This document shows, piece after piece, positions 35,637-47,015 of a stretch of 60,000 nucleotides of DNA; the first letter of the stretch is position 1; each line of letters begins with the position of its first letter. Below the pieces are notes generated by a model. That model had not been told where the DNA came from. It saw nothing but the letters and a program-made list of their open reading frames with translations, and made no database searches. A program made the position numbers and the translations under genes. The stretch is from the NCBI GenBank assembly GCA_014529385.2, contig CM043959.1:58198753-58258752 (forward strand). The letters are read 5' to 3'. The DNA comes from Adiantum capillus-veneris (lineage: Eukaryota > Streptophyta > Polypodiopsida > Polypodiales > Pteridaceae).

Positions 35637-38600
35637 GGATCGTCTCATGGAACGTACAGGGATTAGGTGGGCGCGAGTTTCAGCGTCGGAGGGGTAGACT
35701 ACGTCAGGAGCTTCAACGATGCCTTGTGCGAGGAGAGATTGACCCTCTTATGCTACAAAAGCATCATTTGTGTGAGAGTCGCATTAGACGTTGTGGTCAG
35801 CTACATTTGGACCCGGAGGCATCCAGGGCGGGGTATGTATGACTATTGCGGATTTTTTGCAACAGGCCATTGTGGGCAGAGGGATTATTGTGCCAGGCAG
35901 GGCTCAGTGGCTCACTATGCAGGTTCATGGTTGTCTCGTGGGCTTCCTGAACATTTATGCGCCCAATGTGGCGAGTGCACGTGCAAAGTTTTGGTCTCAG
36001 ATTGTTGAGTCTCTACCGCAGGCAAAGCAATGGTGCATAGGGGGTGACTTCAACATGTTGGAGGAACCCTCTGACAGGATTGGTAGTAGCCATACTACTG
36101 TGCATGGAGTTGAGCTGGCAGCTTGGGAGAGGTTTTGTATGACTCTACGGGTTTCAGATGTGGCAGCATTCCAGCTTTGTGAGGTCCCCAGACAGCTTGG
36201 CGTTCTCTCGTTCGAACCGCAGAGTGGGAGGTGTGAATCTATCTCGGATAGATCGCTTCTACACTAGTGACCACTTCTATGACTTGGGTGGGACAATTGG
36301 CATTCTTGCAAGGACTTCCTTTTTGGACCATGCCTCCAGTGATCCTTACAGTGACTTATAGGCAAAAGAGGGGGAGAACGATGCTTCGCATCCCAGAGAG
36401 GGTCTTGCTGGACTCAGCACTTCAAGAGCGAGTGGAGGCTCTTTGGACAGAGAACTTAGACATGCAGGATTCTCCTGCTGACAGAGTGGCCTCAGGACTT
36501 GCTCAGCTTAGTCGACTCTTTCTTCGCCTGGCTGCAGCGAGAGAGGAGGAGCAGAGTCTCCAACGGGGAGTTGCTTCCTTGCAGAGGATGTAGGAGCAAC
36601 ATCCAGACATACCTTGGTTGGAGGAGCAGTTACAGCAAGCTCACCAGGAGCTCGTCACCACAGAGGAGATGCGCCATGAGTTTGCTTTCCAACGACATGC
36701 CTCTCAGTGGACCCAGGTGGGTGACAGAGTGACAGGCGCTTTCTTTGAGGCAGTGGGACCTCCGCATACGCATGCCAAGGTCAGTCGGTTGAGGAGGCCC
36801 GATGGATCAATTGCTTCAAAGCCAGAGGACATGCATGCAATTCCTACTGACTTCTACAGTGATTTACTGTCTGCAGAGCCTCAGTCAAAGCGTCAGGATG
36901 CATGCAAAGAGCAGGTGTGGGCACAGATGCCTTGTCTTGTGACCGAGGAGATGCGCCAGAGCCTTGAGCTGCCTCTTCAGCTAGAGGAGCTACACACAGC
37001 TCTTAGAGCACTACCCCGTGGTAGCTGTCCAGGTGAGGATGGCTTGACTCCAAGCTTTTTCTTGGAGTAATGGGACTTGCTTGGCTCATATCTCTGCAGT
37101 GCTTTTCAGTACATCCTGCACACAGGAGAGATGCCAAACAGCATGAGTGAGGGCCTGATTTACCTCATTCCCAAGGAGGGTGGCTCCTTGGATGAGATTC
37201 GACAGTGGCGCCCCATCACCATCCTCAACTCGGTCTACAAAATTCTTGCCAAGGCTCTCAGTTTGAGGATTCAGCCACTTCTAGAGAGCATTATACATGG
37301 GACACAGACAGGTTTTGTCAAGGAGCGTAGTATCCTTGACAACATCTTTACTTTTTGGGAGGCTTCTACCCTCGCGTCGCTCCGTGGTGAGGATCTGGTG
37401 ATTCTTCTTCTCGATTTTGACAAGGCCTACGACAGAGTTGACAAGGACATTTTGGGAGGGCACTCTACGCAGGATGGGCTTCTCAGATGCTTGGATCAGA
37501 GGGGTGTCAGCTTTGTACAGACGGGCCCACAATCAGGTACTTTTGTCAGGAGGTAGAGGTGATCGTTTCATGCTCGCACGTTCGGTCAGACAGGGCTGCC
37601 CTCTTGCCCCCTTTCTCTTTCTATTCTATGCTGAGGCGATGAGCAGGTTTTTGGTTTCACAGCAGCTTGGTTTACGTGGCTTAGCGCTCCCTATTCGGGG
37701 AGATGAGCTACTGGATGTTGAGTTTGCAGAGGACTTAGCCTTGTACTTGGATGGCCAGGAGGCCAACCTTCACAAGTGTGAGCAGGCTCTTGAGACTTTT
37801 TCTTGTGCATCTGGCGCACTGATCAACTGGAGAAAGACAATGGCTTTCTCGGTTGGTAGTGCTTCTACGTCCGATTGGATGCCAGGTGAGGGTTTCAGGT
37901 GGATTCCCCCAGGGACTACAGTTCGGTACTTGGGCTGTCAGGTTGGTTTGGACTTGTCTCCCGAGCAACAAATTGCTCCCCTCCTCCTGTCTATCACGAG
38001 GAAGTTGTTACATTCGAGCTCCGCACGACTTTCTCTGGCAAGCAGAGTTGTAGTGGCCAACCAGGTGTTGTTGGCTACTATGTGGTACATCACTACTTGT
38101 TGATCTTCTCGAGTTCTTATCTCAGCCAGGTAGAGAGGCTGACCAGGAACTTCCTTTGGTCAGGGCGTGACACTCAGATAGCCCGGGCCAAAGTGGCATG
38201 GCAGGTCATCACTCTTCCTTGTTCTCAGGGAGGGTTGGGGATCATAGACCCAGCACAGCAGAGCAGAGCCCTTCTTGGGAAGTTTATCGTCAGAGGACTT
38301 CTTCCAAATGAGGAGCCCTGGAAGGAGTTCTTGCTTCAACGGCTTAGTGCTAGGGTGCCTCAAGCTGGAGGCCCCTGGCGACCATCGACTAGATGGATTT
38401 TCAGCTTGGAGCCGCGTCAGCCTACTTGCATGGAGGAGCGCCTGAGACAGCCCCTTGTTTGGAACCCCATGGTTAGCACTCAGAGAGGCCACTTGGTTGG
38501 TAGTCGGCCTCATGTTTCTTGGGGTCCCATGGCAGAGGGTCCAGCACACTCTTTAGGTTACTCGTTACAGTTTTCAGGCTTGTCAGAGGAGCTTTAGGGC

Positions 38601-39841
38601 ATTCAGCTACAGGGCATGAGAGGGGTGCAGAGCATGTGTCAGGACATCTCAAAGGCAGTACTAGCTGAGTGGCTCACACCTCTCGAGTCAGCAGCATCCA
38701 AATGGATGGGAGCCTTCACGCGACTGGAGGTTCTCATCTCAGTTTGGGCTTGCTCTCAGAGACTATACCCTCCCTGTTTTTCGAGCTACATGGTGAGGGA
38801 CGTTTACACAAAGTTGCAATAGAGGCTTCACAGGTGGCAGAGTGTTGTTTTCAGAGGATCCGAGTGGTGGGCATCTGTGGGAGGACTTGTGTCATAGCAG
38901 CTCTTGAGACTAGCCACTGGAGACTGTGGGTTTGGGAGAGCTGTCCACCGGCACGAGTACAGTGGGATCCTGGAGAGTGGCTTTGGAGGGACCCTTTCTC
39001 CTCAGCAGACCATCCAGATGTCCCTTTCTTTCAGTATATTGTTCGATTGGGACGTCACATACTGGCAGCGCAGAGAGAGGCTCGTCCTGCTTCTGCAACA
39101 CCTCATTGGCAGGAGGAGGGTCTCACAGCTGAGTTCTTGGCAGCTTTTTGGGAGAGGTTGTGGGACTCCAGACAGCCGAGGGAAGTCGCTTTGTTCGAGT
39201 GGCTAGTTGCACACCGAGCTACAGCAGTTTGGAGCTGGCTGGTACATTGTGGTCTCTCGGCCGCATGTGCAGCTTGTGACCATCTTATGGAGAGTCAGCG
39301 TCACTGTCTTTGGGACTGTCCTTTGGCACAGCAGGTGTGGCTTCGTGTTCTTCGACTGATGCCAGCTCTCTCCACAGCTCGGCACTGCAGATAGCGAGCA
39401 ACAGCTTGGTCTACTCTCACGGGCCCGGCACTTCAGTTTGAGCTATCCTCCACCAGCAGGATGATAGTGATGCAAGGGAGTCGACCTACACTCCAGCCTG
39501 CTACAGAGCTCACTCCACAGGAGTGGTGCAGTGAGAGAGAGGAGTGTTGGGAGCTCATTAGCGGCTTGACACTCTGGTTCATCTTGCGGGCCCGCTGCTT
39601 CCGCATCTTCGAGGCTTGCCCTGTACCACCAGCAGAGACTGTTCGGGATTTTTGGCTAGAGCTGATCCATATTCTCAGAGGACAGTTCGAGAGACTCCAG
39701 GGCAGCTATGACCGCATGCGGGAGCGCAGAGAGGCTTTCCTTCGACTCTGGCATCCTGGGCCTTTCTTCGCCATGGTCCAGGGTGTGCTCAGATGGCACT
39801 ACCGTCCACCTGTGTGGCTCTTCCCTCCTCCCATCTCTTGA
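35633..39841 (+). pseudogene. LINE B2 ORF2 (endonuclease, RT, zinc module)
   Basis: ATG 35633: MRIVSWNVQGLGGREFQRRR opens the endonuclease. GGDFNMLEEPSDRIG is kept near 36042 and NLSRIDRFYTSDH near 36236. RT fingers: LIYLIPKEGG (about 37158) and WRPITILNSVYKILAKALSL. Palm: LLLDFDKAYDRVD (37408) and RSVRQGCPLAP (about 37582). The catalytic box is FAED instead of FADD, near 37725. The C-terminal zinc module CAACDHLMESQRHCLWDC is at about 39269-39322. At least five frame changes and stops (near 35800, 36591, 37069, 37500, 38100 and 38597) inactivate it. ORF1 and ORF2 overlap by the four bases ATGA. Confidence 0.85.
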
Positions 39842-39978
39842 TTTAGCCTCAAGTGTATATATGCTGTTTTTTCATTGGGAGAGTCTCCCCATCATGATTG
39901 TTGTAGCCCTCTCTTGCAGAGGTGGTTGTAGCCCTATGGGCAGTTCTCATTAACTAATAGAAGGATCTTTTTCTCAGG

Positions 39979-39988
39979 AAAAAAAAAA
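39979..39988 (+). other. Poly-A tail of LINE B2
   Basis: Ten A residues between the 3' UTR (ending TTTTTCTCAGG) and the probable 3' TSD copy at 39989-40003. Confidence 0.8.
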
Positions 39989-40003
39989 CAGTTGTGTCAA
40001 AGG
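39989..40003. repeat. LINE B2 target-site duplication, 3' copy
   Basis: CAGTTGTGTCAAAGG, two mismatches to 25899-25913. Confidence 0.65.
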
Positions 40004-40440
40004 ATATCCCTGCGGGGTGGCGTATGTGGGAGTTACAGGTGGAAATGTAGATGCAAAAGCGTAGGGTTGTTAACTTGTTGCTGAGGAAGAGCTCCCTAAT
40101 GTGTAGTGCAATTTGATAGCTCAAATTGTGCAAAAGAACAGAACTGAAACAATAGAAACACGACAAGAAACTAGAGAAAGAGACGACGCAAGAGCCACAT
40201 GAACTGCTCAACTAAGGCTTGATATACTGCAAAGCCCCAAGAACAAGACACTGGCTGGCAAGCACTCAGCTCCAGACCACAGACTGTGCTACCTGGATAC
40301 ACAAGGGGTGTCGAGGTTAGTAAGTGCAGGACAATGTGCTATGTATGACTCAGACTCTAGACCAAATGATAGACAATAGTGATGATGCCCACTGGTATCT
40401 CCAGACTGATATACTTACGATGATCATATACCTGTCAACA
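40004..40440. repeat. Flank of LINE B2 and dispersed repeat X, copy 2
   Basis: 40118-40440 is colinear with 25250-25640. 40004-40117 continues the Pro-rich stretch interrupted by B2 (minus strand). Confidence 0.7.
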
Positions 40441-41598
40441 GTGGTGAATGGATGAGGTAGACCCTGTAGGCTGTGTGCCTGATGACAAGACTAGGTAAGC
40501 CTAGGCCACGCTGATGGTCTGGCTATCACTCGTCCACCTCCAGCCAAAGTGCTCATCCAAAAGTAGCCAGGTCAGCACCATAGGTAGGCCCACCAAGTCC
40601 AACAGTCTAGGCACTGTGGTAATCTCATGCTAACGCTCCGCTCTAACTGTAGAAACCACAAACACTGTAAGTGGGCTACATCAGGCACTTGCTCAAGCAC
40701 AATTAGCGTAATTCCTCAGATCCAAAGCATCATTCTTAAGTGCTTTACAGCCTCTGAAGACTACGGTGTTTTAGGAGCTTTGTGGTGTAAGATCAAAGCT
40801 GATCTCTGTGGGGTTGTGTGTAAGCTGCAGAATTCCAAAGAGCACTTCTTTCCAAGAGAGCTGTTTTGCTCGATAGGAATGTTATGTATTGTCACCTTGT
40901 TCAAGTGTCATCTATGTAGCATACACTCTTGCAAACAAACGTGTCACCAAAGATGTATTATAACAATTTTTTTGTGCTTTTCCTTGGGGCATGTGCTTTT
41001 GGAGTGTTTCTTAACACATAAATAAATCACTCTTTTTAAATTTCTAAAGATTCATCAAGAGAGGTTCTCAAGAACTACACAACGAATCCTCCTAGAGCTC
41101 CATAAACTATTTTGACAAACTAATGGATTTTTCAAAACATTTTCTGGCTTACAATTTAAAAAGAAAAAACACAGGCAAGGTTGTCATTTAGCCTACACTA
41201 CAGCAATCTTAGTTTGATGCCAGCTATTCAGAAGAGGAATACTTAGAACACTCAATGAACTCCTCTTACAAATTTCCGAATGATACTCAATAGAAGAATC
41301 GGGCCAAAAACAGCCATACTGCATATGACAACAGAAACTGTTTCCTGGGCATTACTGCAGAAGAAACTCTCACTGTGATGTTTTCAAACTCTTATACACG
41401 CTCACCCTCCATTGAAAACCTCTTTTTGTAAAATACAAAGTTTCACATGTCATAAATGAAGCCAACAGAGTTATGCAAAAGGATTCTGTACCACCAACCA
41501 AGAAGCAACACAAAATAATGAGCTTGTAACACATGCACAAAAAAAAACATTTTTGTACTCAAAAAAATTCAATGGTGTCTAAAAGTCAAGCGCATTAC
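40441..41598 (-). other. MAD1: MAD1 giant intron, 5' end
   Basis: AT-rich sequence, with no element or exon recognised between repeat X and the donor GTAATG at 41593-41598 (minus). Confidence 0.6.
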
Positions 41599-41721
41599 AA
41601 AGCTTTTCAACTCATCCCTCAAATGCTTGATAACCACTTCCATTTCCTTATTTTGTGAAGATTGACTGTCAGATGTACCATTCGCAAGCTGCTGTGAAAG
41701 AGTCCGCTTCTCATCCATACA
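41599..41721 (-). CDS. MAD1: MAD1 exon before the giant intron
   Basis: Acceptor GGTTGTCAG, then CMDEKRTLSQQL, a Ser/Asn/Gln-rich break and EVVIKHLRDELKSF, ending at the donor GTAATG. KHL-DEL is the conserved plant MAD1 motif placed just before the EAR-K segment, which here lies 32.3 kb away at 9302. 123 bp, phase 0 at both ends. Confidence 0.9.
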
Positions 41722-41977
41722 CTGACAACCCAACATTGGAAGGCATAATTAGCAGTGATTCTGAACTTGCTAAAACAATTCACAACAATGTGAGAACAAA
41801 ATGGCTACCATCGCTTAAACTCATATTTTAGTGTGGCAAAATAACAGACTATTTGTCAACCATCATAATTTGATTTTGACTATTGGCCACAAGTGTGCCC
41901 CTTTTTGGCCAGTGCAACCATTATCAGGGCTTGCAGACATTTTTTGAAAATGCTATTGTCCTGAGTAAAGAGCTTAC

Positions 41978-42070
41978 TTTTGACAAGAGAAGCTGCAGAT
42001 CTTCACACTGAGCTTTTAGATTTTCAATCTCGCTTTCTGCATACTGCACCTTGGACTTTTCTGCAGATGT
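41978..42070 (-). CDS. MAD1: MAD1 exon
   Basis: Acceptor TTTTGACAG, 31 codons TSAEKSKVQYAESEIENLKA to CEDLQLLLSK, donor GTAAGC. Regular heptads of a coiled coil. Phase 0 at both ends. Confidence 0.85.
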
Positions 42071-42292
42071 CTGTCAAAAGCAACATCCATCTCCATGATA
42101 ATCAGAAATGAACCATAGGTTATTGTCATCAGTAAAAACACTTCAAATGAAAAGAACAAGAAGATCAGCAGCTAAGGCTCCTCTGAGAAACCAACCACAC
42201 AGTACTACACGTTACAGGCTCTTCAAAATCTGCATCGAAGATGCAAGAGTATCTTAAGCTGCATTCTTACAGATGGCATCAGCTTTGTTCAC

Positions 42293-42490
42293 CTTTGCTT
42301 CTGTTTTTAAGAGCGCATACTGAGCATCCTTTTGCATTCTTCTTGCTCGTTCTTCCAAATATGCTACTTCCTTTTTCAACTTCTCTGTATTCTTTGCTGA
42401 AGATAGTTTCAGGTCTTGGAATTGAGAGGATGCAGCATCAGCTTTAAGTTCTGCTTCAGCACGAAGCCTCAACTCTTGCTGCAGTTTAAC
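42293..42490 (-). CDS. MAD1: MAD1 exon
   Basis: Acceptor AAGTGCAG, then VKLQQELRLRAEAELKADAA, KLKKEVAYLEERARRM, ending TEAK at the donor GTGAAC. A second, stronger-looking donor (GTAAGA) lies 22 bp further on, but using it puts the next exon out of frame, so I chose the first. It corresponds to the ELQ-E--LR-KAE-SA segment of plant MAD1. Confidence 0.8.
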
Positions 42491-42568
42491 CTGCACTTGA
42501 CATATGGATTTTCTTGAGGTGAACTGTAATCTAGTGTTCTAGGCCAAACCTACATGAAGTAGTAGTAC

Positions 42569-42729
42569 CTCAAGGTCCACACACCGATTGAGTTGCACGC
42601 GAAACCTCTCTTCGGAGCGATCCAGATCTGCTTTATACTTTTGTAGCAGCGCTTTCTCTCGTCCAGCTGATGCTGCTGCTTCTTGTTCTGACCTTTTCAC
42701 TTGTTCTAACAGACTCTTTCTCTCCAAGC
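42569..42729 (-). CDS. MAD1: MAD1 exon, the most upstream one visible
   Basis: Acceptor CGGTCAG; the exon starts with the last two bases of a split codon, then LERKSLLEQVKRSEQEAAAS, GREKALLQKY and NRCVDLE at the donor GTACTA. It matches the AERK...GRE-AL...RF--Q segment of plant MAD1. The preceding exon must end in phase 1; I could not find a convincing one up to 43240. Confidence 0.85.
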
Positions 42730-43244
42730 CTGACCGAAAAGAACCAAACAGGTGCCAACCCTTCCATTAATATTATAAATGGACACCTACAACCGCTTCA
42801 TTTAAAGAATTGGCTACATTGAAGATTATATTCTGAACATCAGGACCTATTGTATCTTACTTTGCATAAGCCATGCTGATGTGGCAGGCTGTACTGCCAA
42901 TCCCAGATTTCGGATTGCAATTTTGAAGTTGGATAACCTTTGTTTAGACTGAGAAAAGGGAGAGCGGAGCTGAAAACCATATTATATGGGGGCTAAGATC
43001 TGGCTGCCCCACAGTCCCGGATCCCACAACAAAAACCAGGTAGCATCGGGGAAGACATGGCCAGAAAATTGCCTGTAAAGGGCGCCCAGACACCTGGCCG
43101 CTCTCAACAGAAATGTGGCTTATCTGACCTCAGGGCAAGCCACAAGCAGGGCTCTGCATGGCATCGACATGGTAAATATGAGTAAACTACCTCACAGCAC
43201 CTTATAACAGGTGATAACTTCTAATACCCTCTCTCAGCTCCTGA
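42730..43244 (-). other. MAD1: MAD1 upstream intron sequence
   Basis: No convincing exon. One stretch ending LMQ at a GTAAG near 42861 fits phase 1 but does not resemble MAD1. Confidence 0.5.
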
Positions 43245-44325
43245 ATGGGGAGGCAACTATGGAGCTGCTCACTAATTGTTGAAAAAGAGGCTATTGCATC
43301 CGATTGGCACCAACTTAATGCAGCTACTTGCAAAAGCTTAGATGAATACAATTGGAAGTTTTGTAAAGCGCTGCTTTCAATAACCTCCTACAAGTTCATG
43401 CAAGTGATAGAGCAGATTGAGAAGTATTGTTGTGGGCTGCCCAAAGGGCTCAAGAACTATTGTACAAAGAACAGAGTGGCCACCCTTACTCAGCTTATGG
43501 AAGTTGCCAACACTGGTCATGCCTTGTTGAAGGGTGAAGACAGTGGATTTCATGGCAACGTGAAAGGGAGGCAGCCAAAAAAAACTTCAGCATAGAAGCC
43601 CTTTGTAAAAGCGACTCCTGAATCGTCCCACGGGTCTAAAAAAGGCAAAGAAAGCTAAGGACTCGGCCGAGACTGCAGGACAAGCTAAGAAACAGAAAAG
43701 GAAGCCTTTTGTGCGCAAATCGTTCGAAGAAGAAGGCTTTAATGGCTGCGAATAAATGCTTTATTTGTGAGCGGCTGGCCATTTTGCTGCAGCTTGTCCA
43801 CAGAGACAGAGGCACAAAGAGGACAAGAAAGTGAAGAAGCCCAAACCCGCGGCAAGTTTAGTGTCAAACATGGTGGGTGACAGGCCAAACTCACATGCTA
43901 GTGAGTTATGCAAAGCATGGGGTAAAGTTAGGGATCAAACACCGCTTTTTCTCTTTGATCCAGGTGCTAAGGCAAACTTTCTCTCACCAGAGTTGGCTAT
44001 CAGATTGGGCATCAAAGCTGAAGAGATGGGGTACTCAACAAAGGCAGGTTTGGCATGTCCTGGCCACTCACAGTGTGTTACTCCGATCATTGGAAAGCTG
44101 TGTCTGCATATTCAGTCGTATGTGGACACAGAGGAATTTTATATCATGCCACTAGAAGGGTGCGATGCATTGTTGGGAATTCCATGGATGTTCCGTGTAC
44201 ATGGAGTGTTGGATGTCTTCAACAAAAAGGTCACCCTACGGCGAGCAAACTCACATCCTAAATGTAAAGCTTATAGGGGAGTCTGTCCCTATTGTATCAG
44301 CTTCGGCTATCACTTCTGTAATTAA
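43245..44325 (+). pseudogene. Ty3 gag, zinc knuckle and protease
   Basis: A gag domain at 43300-43560 (CKSLDEYNWKF, EKYCCGLPKGLKNY). The CCHC knuckle near 43752 (NKCFICE) is frameshifted before its His. The protease, at 43831-44325, has LFLFDPGAKANFLSPELAIR and ALLGIPWMF. At least two frameshifts and a stop at 43593 separate the parts. Confidence 0.8.
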
Positions 44326-44426
44326 GAATAATCTTTCTGCGTACTTGATTTTTGCACGTGATGTTTCAGATAATTGTTTATCAAACATATATGTGCTAGA
44401 TAGACAACGATTAGCATTTTTGCGAG

Positions 44427-44621
44427 AGTTTAGTGACTGCTTTTCTGATTAATTACCTTCTCAATTGCCAACGAAGAGGCCTGAGGATCATGCGATAGAT
44501 TTGGTGCGAGGTTGTAGCCCACCAGTTTAGTAACTGCTTTTTTTATTAATTACCATCTCAGTTGTCGACCAAGAGGCTTGAGGATGATGCGATAGATTTG
44601 GTGCCAGGTTGTAGCCCACCA
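44427..44621 (+). repeat. ~97-bp tandem duplication between protease and RT
   Basis: TTTAGTGACTGCTTTT...GGTTGTAGCCCACCAG is followed at once by a second copy starting TTTAGTAACTGC. Both contain GATGCGATAGATTTGGTGC-type sequence (one copy has ATC for ATG). Confidence 0.8.
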
Positions 44622-44639
44622 GATAGACCTCCCTACAGG

Positions 44640-45460
44640 GTTAGAGCAACCCAACAAAAAGACCATATGAGCCAAGTAGAGTAGTTGTTAGAAAAAGCGT
44701 TGATTCAACCTAGTTCTTCACCCTTTTGCTCCCCGGTGCTTCTAGTGCGGAAGAAGGATGGCTCTTGGCGCATGTGTATTGATTACCCTGCGTTGAATAA
44801 GAATACCATCAAGAATAGGTTTCCTATTCCAAGGATTGATGATATTCTAGATCATTTAGAGGGTGCTGCAATCTTCAGCAAGAGAGACCTAGAGAGTGGA
44901 TACCATCAAATTCGTATAAGGCCAGAGGATGTGCACAAGACTGCATTTAGAACGACAATTGGCCTATATCAGTTCTTAGTGATGCCATTTGGTCTCACTA
45001 ATGCTCATGCTACATTCACTAGAATGATGGATCGGATTTTCCATCCACATCAAAAGTTTGTCGGCACATTCTTTGAGGACATGATAGTCTGCATAGGCAT
45101 CATTTGACAATTGTGTTCGAAGCGTAAGGCAGTAACAAGTTGCTCATCAACAGCAAGAAAAGTGAATTCTTCTTAGAAGAGATCCACTTTCTAGGGCACA
45201 TAGTGTCAAAGGATGGTGTCCGAATGGATCATGCTAAGGTTGAAGCAATTAAGTCATAGCCAGCCTTGAAGACTGTGCATGATGTTCGTGGATTCTTGGG
45301 ACTATGTTCCTATTATCGAAGATTCATTTGTAATTTTCCCAAGATGGCTTCACCCCTACATGCTCTACGAATGAAAGAGGTCACTTTCAAACGGACTCAA
45401 TAAGAGATTTCAGCTTTTAATCTCTTAAAGGGAAAGATGACTTCAGATCCAATATCGTTT
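44640..45460 (+). pseudogene. Ty3 reverse transcriptase
   Basis: [59 protein letters not shown] and [15 protein letters not shown] at 44700-45015. The catalytic YIDD is replaced by FFEDMIV near 45069. The thumb (FLGHIVSKDGV, SYYRRFI, 45190-45330) continues with stops. Confidence 0.85.
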
Positions 45461-45800
45461 TGCCAGATCTCAGGAAGTCATTTGTGGTCCAATGTGATGC
45501 GTGTGGCAATAGTATTGAGGTAGTCTTAATGCAAGATGGTCACGTAGTAGCTTATGAAAGCAACAGCCAAAAGACTAAGGAAATCTATGAGAAAGAGCTA
45601 CTGGTCATGGTTCATGCGCTTTCAAGTTGGAAGCACTACCTGCTAGGTGCTGATATTATTGTCCAAACAGATCATCAGACCTTGAGATACTTCTTGACAC
45701 AATCAAAGTCATCAGAAAAGCATATGCGATGGGCATACATTCTGTCTATGTTCCACTCTCAGATTGTGCATGTGGAAGGCAAGAAGAATGTTGGCTGATG
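45460..45800 (+). pseudogene. Ty3 RNase H
   Basis: FVVQCDACGNSIEVVLMQDG, EIYEKELLVMVHALSSWKHY, ADIIVQTDHQTLRYFLTQS and QIVHVEGKKN. Motif order and spacing are those of Ty3 RNase H. A frameshift near 45787 precedes the ADALSRKP linker. Confidence 0.85.
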
Positions 45801-45960
45801 CGTTATCAAGAAAGCCACAAAATTCAGTTGTGTCAATTCCTTGTCATCATAAGCTCAATGACATGAAGGAACAGTATGCCAATGATGAAGATTTTGCAAG
45901 GATCTTTGAACACTTGATGGATGGGAACACCATGAGCACTATCTCCTCAGGGATGATTTT

Positions 45961-47015
45961 ATGTTGATGCATGGAAGAATGTGTGTCACTAAGCCATTGC
46001 GACATAAGGTTCTGGTAGAAAGTCATGTCCCACCGTATGCAAGGCATTGTGGTATAGATGCGACACTAAAAGCGGTCCAGACATTCTTTTATTCGCCTAC
46101 TTTGAGGAGAGATGTAGATGCCTTTGTGCGAGCATGCGTGATTTGCCAAAAGGTCAAGTTTGACAGGCAAAAGGCACCAAGGCTGTTACAACCACTGCCT
46201 CTTCCAGATAAGCCATGGGAGAGTATTGCTATGGATTTTATCTTTGACCTTCTAAGAACACCGACACGGAATGATGATATATGGACCATTATTTGTAGGT
46301 TTAGCAAACAGGCCATTTTATTCTTGTCAGGAAGAAGATAAAATAGGATTAAATGGCACAGTTGTTCATGTACAATGTGTTTAAGTACCATGATATGCCA
46401 CAGTCTGTTGTTAGTGATCGTGATCCTCGTATGACAAGCCTGTTTGGAGAGGCTTGTTTCAAAACATGGGTACTAGGCTCAAGTTTTCATCTTCATTTAT
46501 CCACAAACTCATGGACAATCAGAAGAGGCCAATTCTACTGTCGTAGGCTTGCTTAAATGCAATGTGTCAGATAATAAGGGCAAGTGGGAACAGTACTTAC
46601 CTATGCTTGAGTTGCATACAACAATACGGTGCATTGGTCAAGAGGCAAGGCAACTATTGAAATTGTTGAGGGTGGTAAAAAGGTTCCTCCCATTTTGCAC
46701 ACAAAGGACAAGATTTTTGAAGCAGATTGATATGTAGAGAACATGGATGAAATGTATAAGAAAATCAAGCTTGCCTTAGAGAAGACTTGGGCAAAGCAGA
46801 AAAAGGCTGCTCATTGTCACCGTCGTGAACTCTTGTTTTCATCCGGTGATTGGGTTCTTTTGTGGTTTGAAAAGGCAAGGTTAAAGAAGATGAAGGGCAA
46901 GAAAAGGTTGTTTCCTAAGCTCAGCATGCGTTACTATGGGCCTTTTTAAATGCTTGACAAAATCAGCAATGTTGCTTATAGGCTGAAATTGCCTGACACT
47001 TGGAAGATTCATTAT
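45961..47015 (+). pseudogene. Ty3 integrase
   Basis: A zinc-binding remnant near 46025 (HCGIDATLK...ACVICQKVKFDR), then the catalytic core PWESIAMDFIF. The second Asp lies in SVVSDRDPRMTSLFGEACFK near 46402. The frame is broken near 46340 and 46555. A C-terminal part (46743-47012) has FSSGDWVLLW and LKLPDTWKIHYAKYL; any chromodomain is lost at the LINE A4 junction. Confidence 0.8.

Larger units (their letters stand above)
25914..39988 (+). mobile_element. LINE family B copy B2, full-length, split by a chromovirus
   Basis: From the probable TSD at 25899-25913 to the poly-A at 39979-39988. After removing the nested LTR element (26788-34380 plus one 5-bp TSD) it is about 6.5 kb: C-rich 5' UTR, ORF1 (26136-26787 and 34386-35636), ORF2 (35633-39841) and a short 3' UTR. 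It is the most complete family B copy here, although ORF2 carries several frameshifts and stops. Confidence 0.85.
43245..47015 (+). mobile_element. Ty3-type element without LTRs, truncated
   Basis: Plus-strand gag-pro-RT-RH-INT remnants in the canonical Ty3 order. No LTR, PBS or PPT is found. The right end is cut by LINE A4. It is a different lineage from the chromovirus at 26788-34380, judging by low resemblance of RT and gag. Confidence 0.85.

Noticed and set aside
42271-42292. Use of the GTAAGA donor at 42270 for the MAD1 exon
   Set aside because: It would leave phase 1 and put the exon at 42070 out of frame; the donor at 42292 keeps the coiled coil continuous.
42850-42900. Upstream MAD1 exon ending at GTAAG near 42861
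   Set aside because: Phase 1 fits, but the encoded sequence does not resemble the plant MAD1 segment that should precede LERKSLLEQ.
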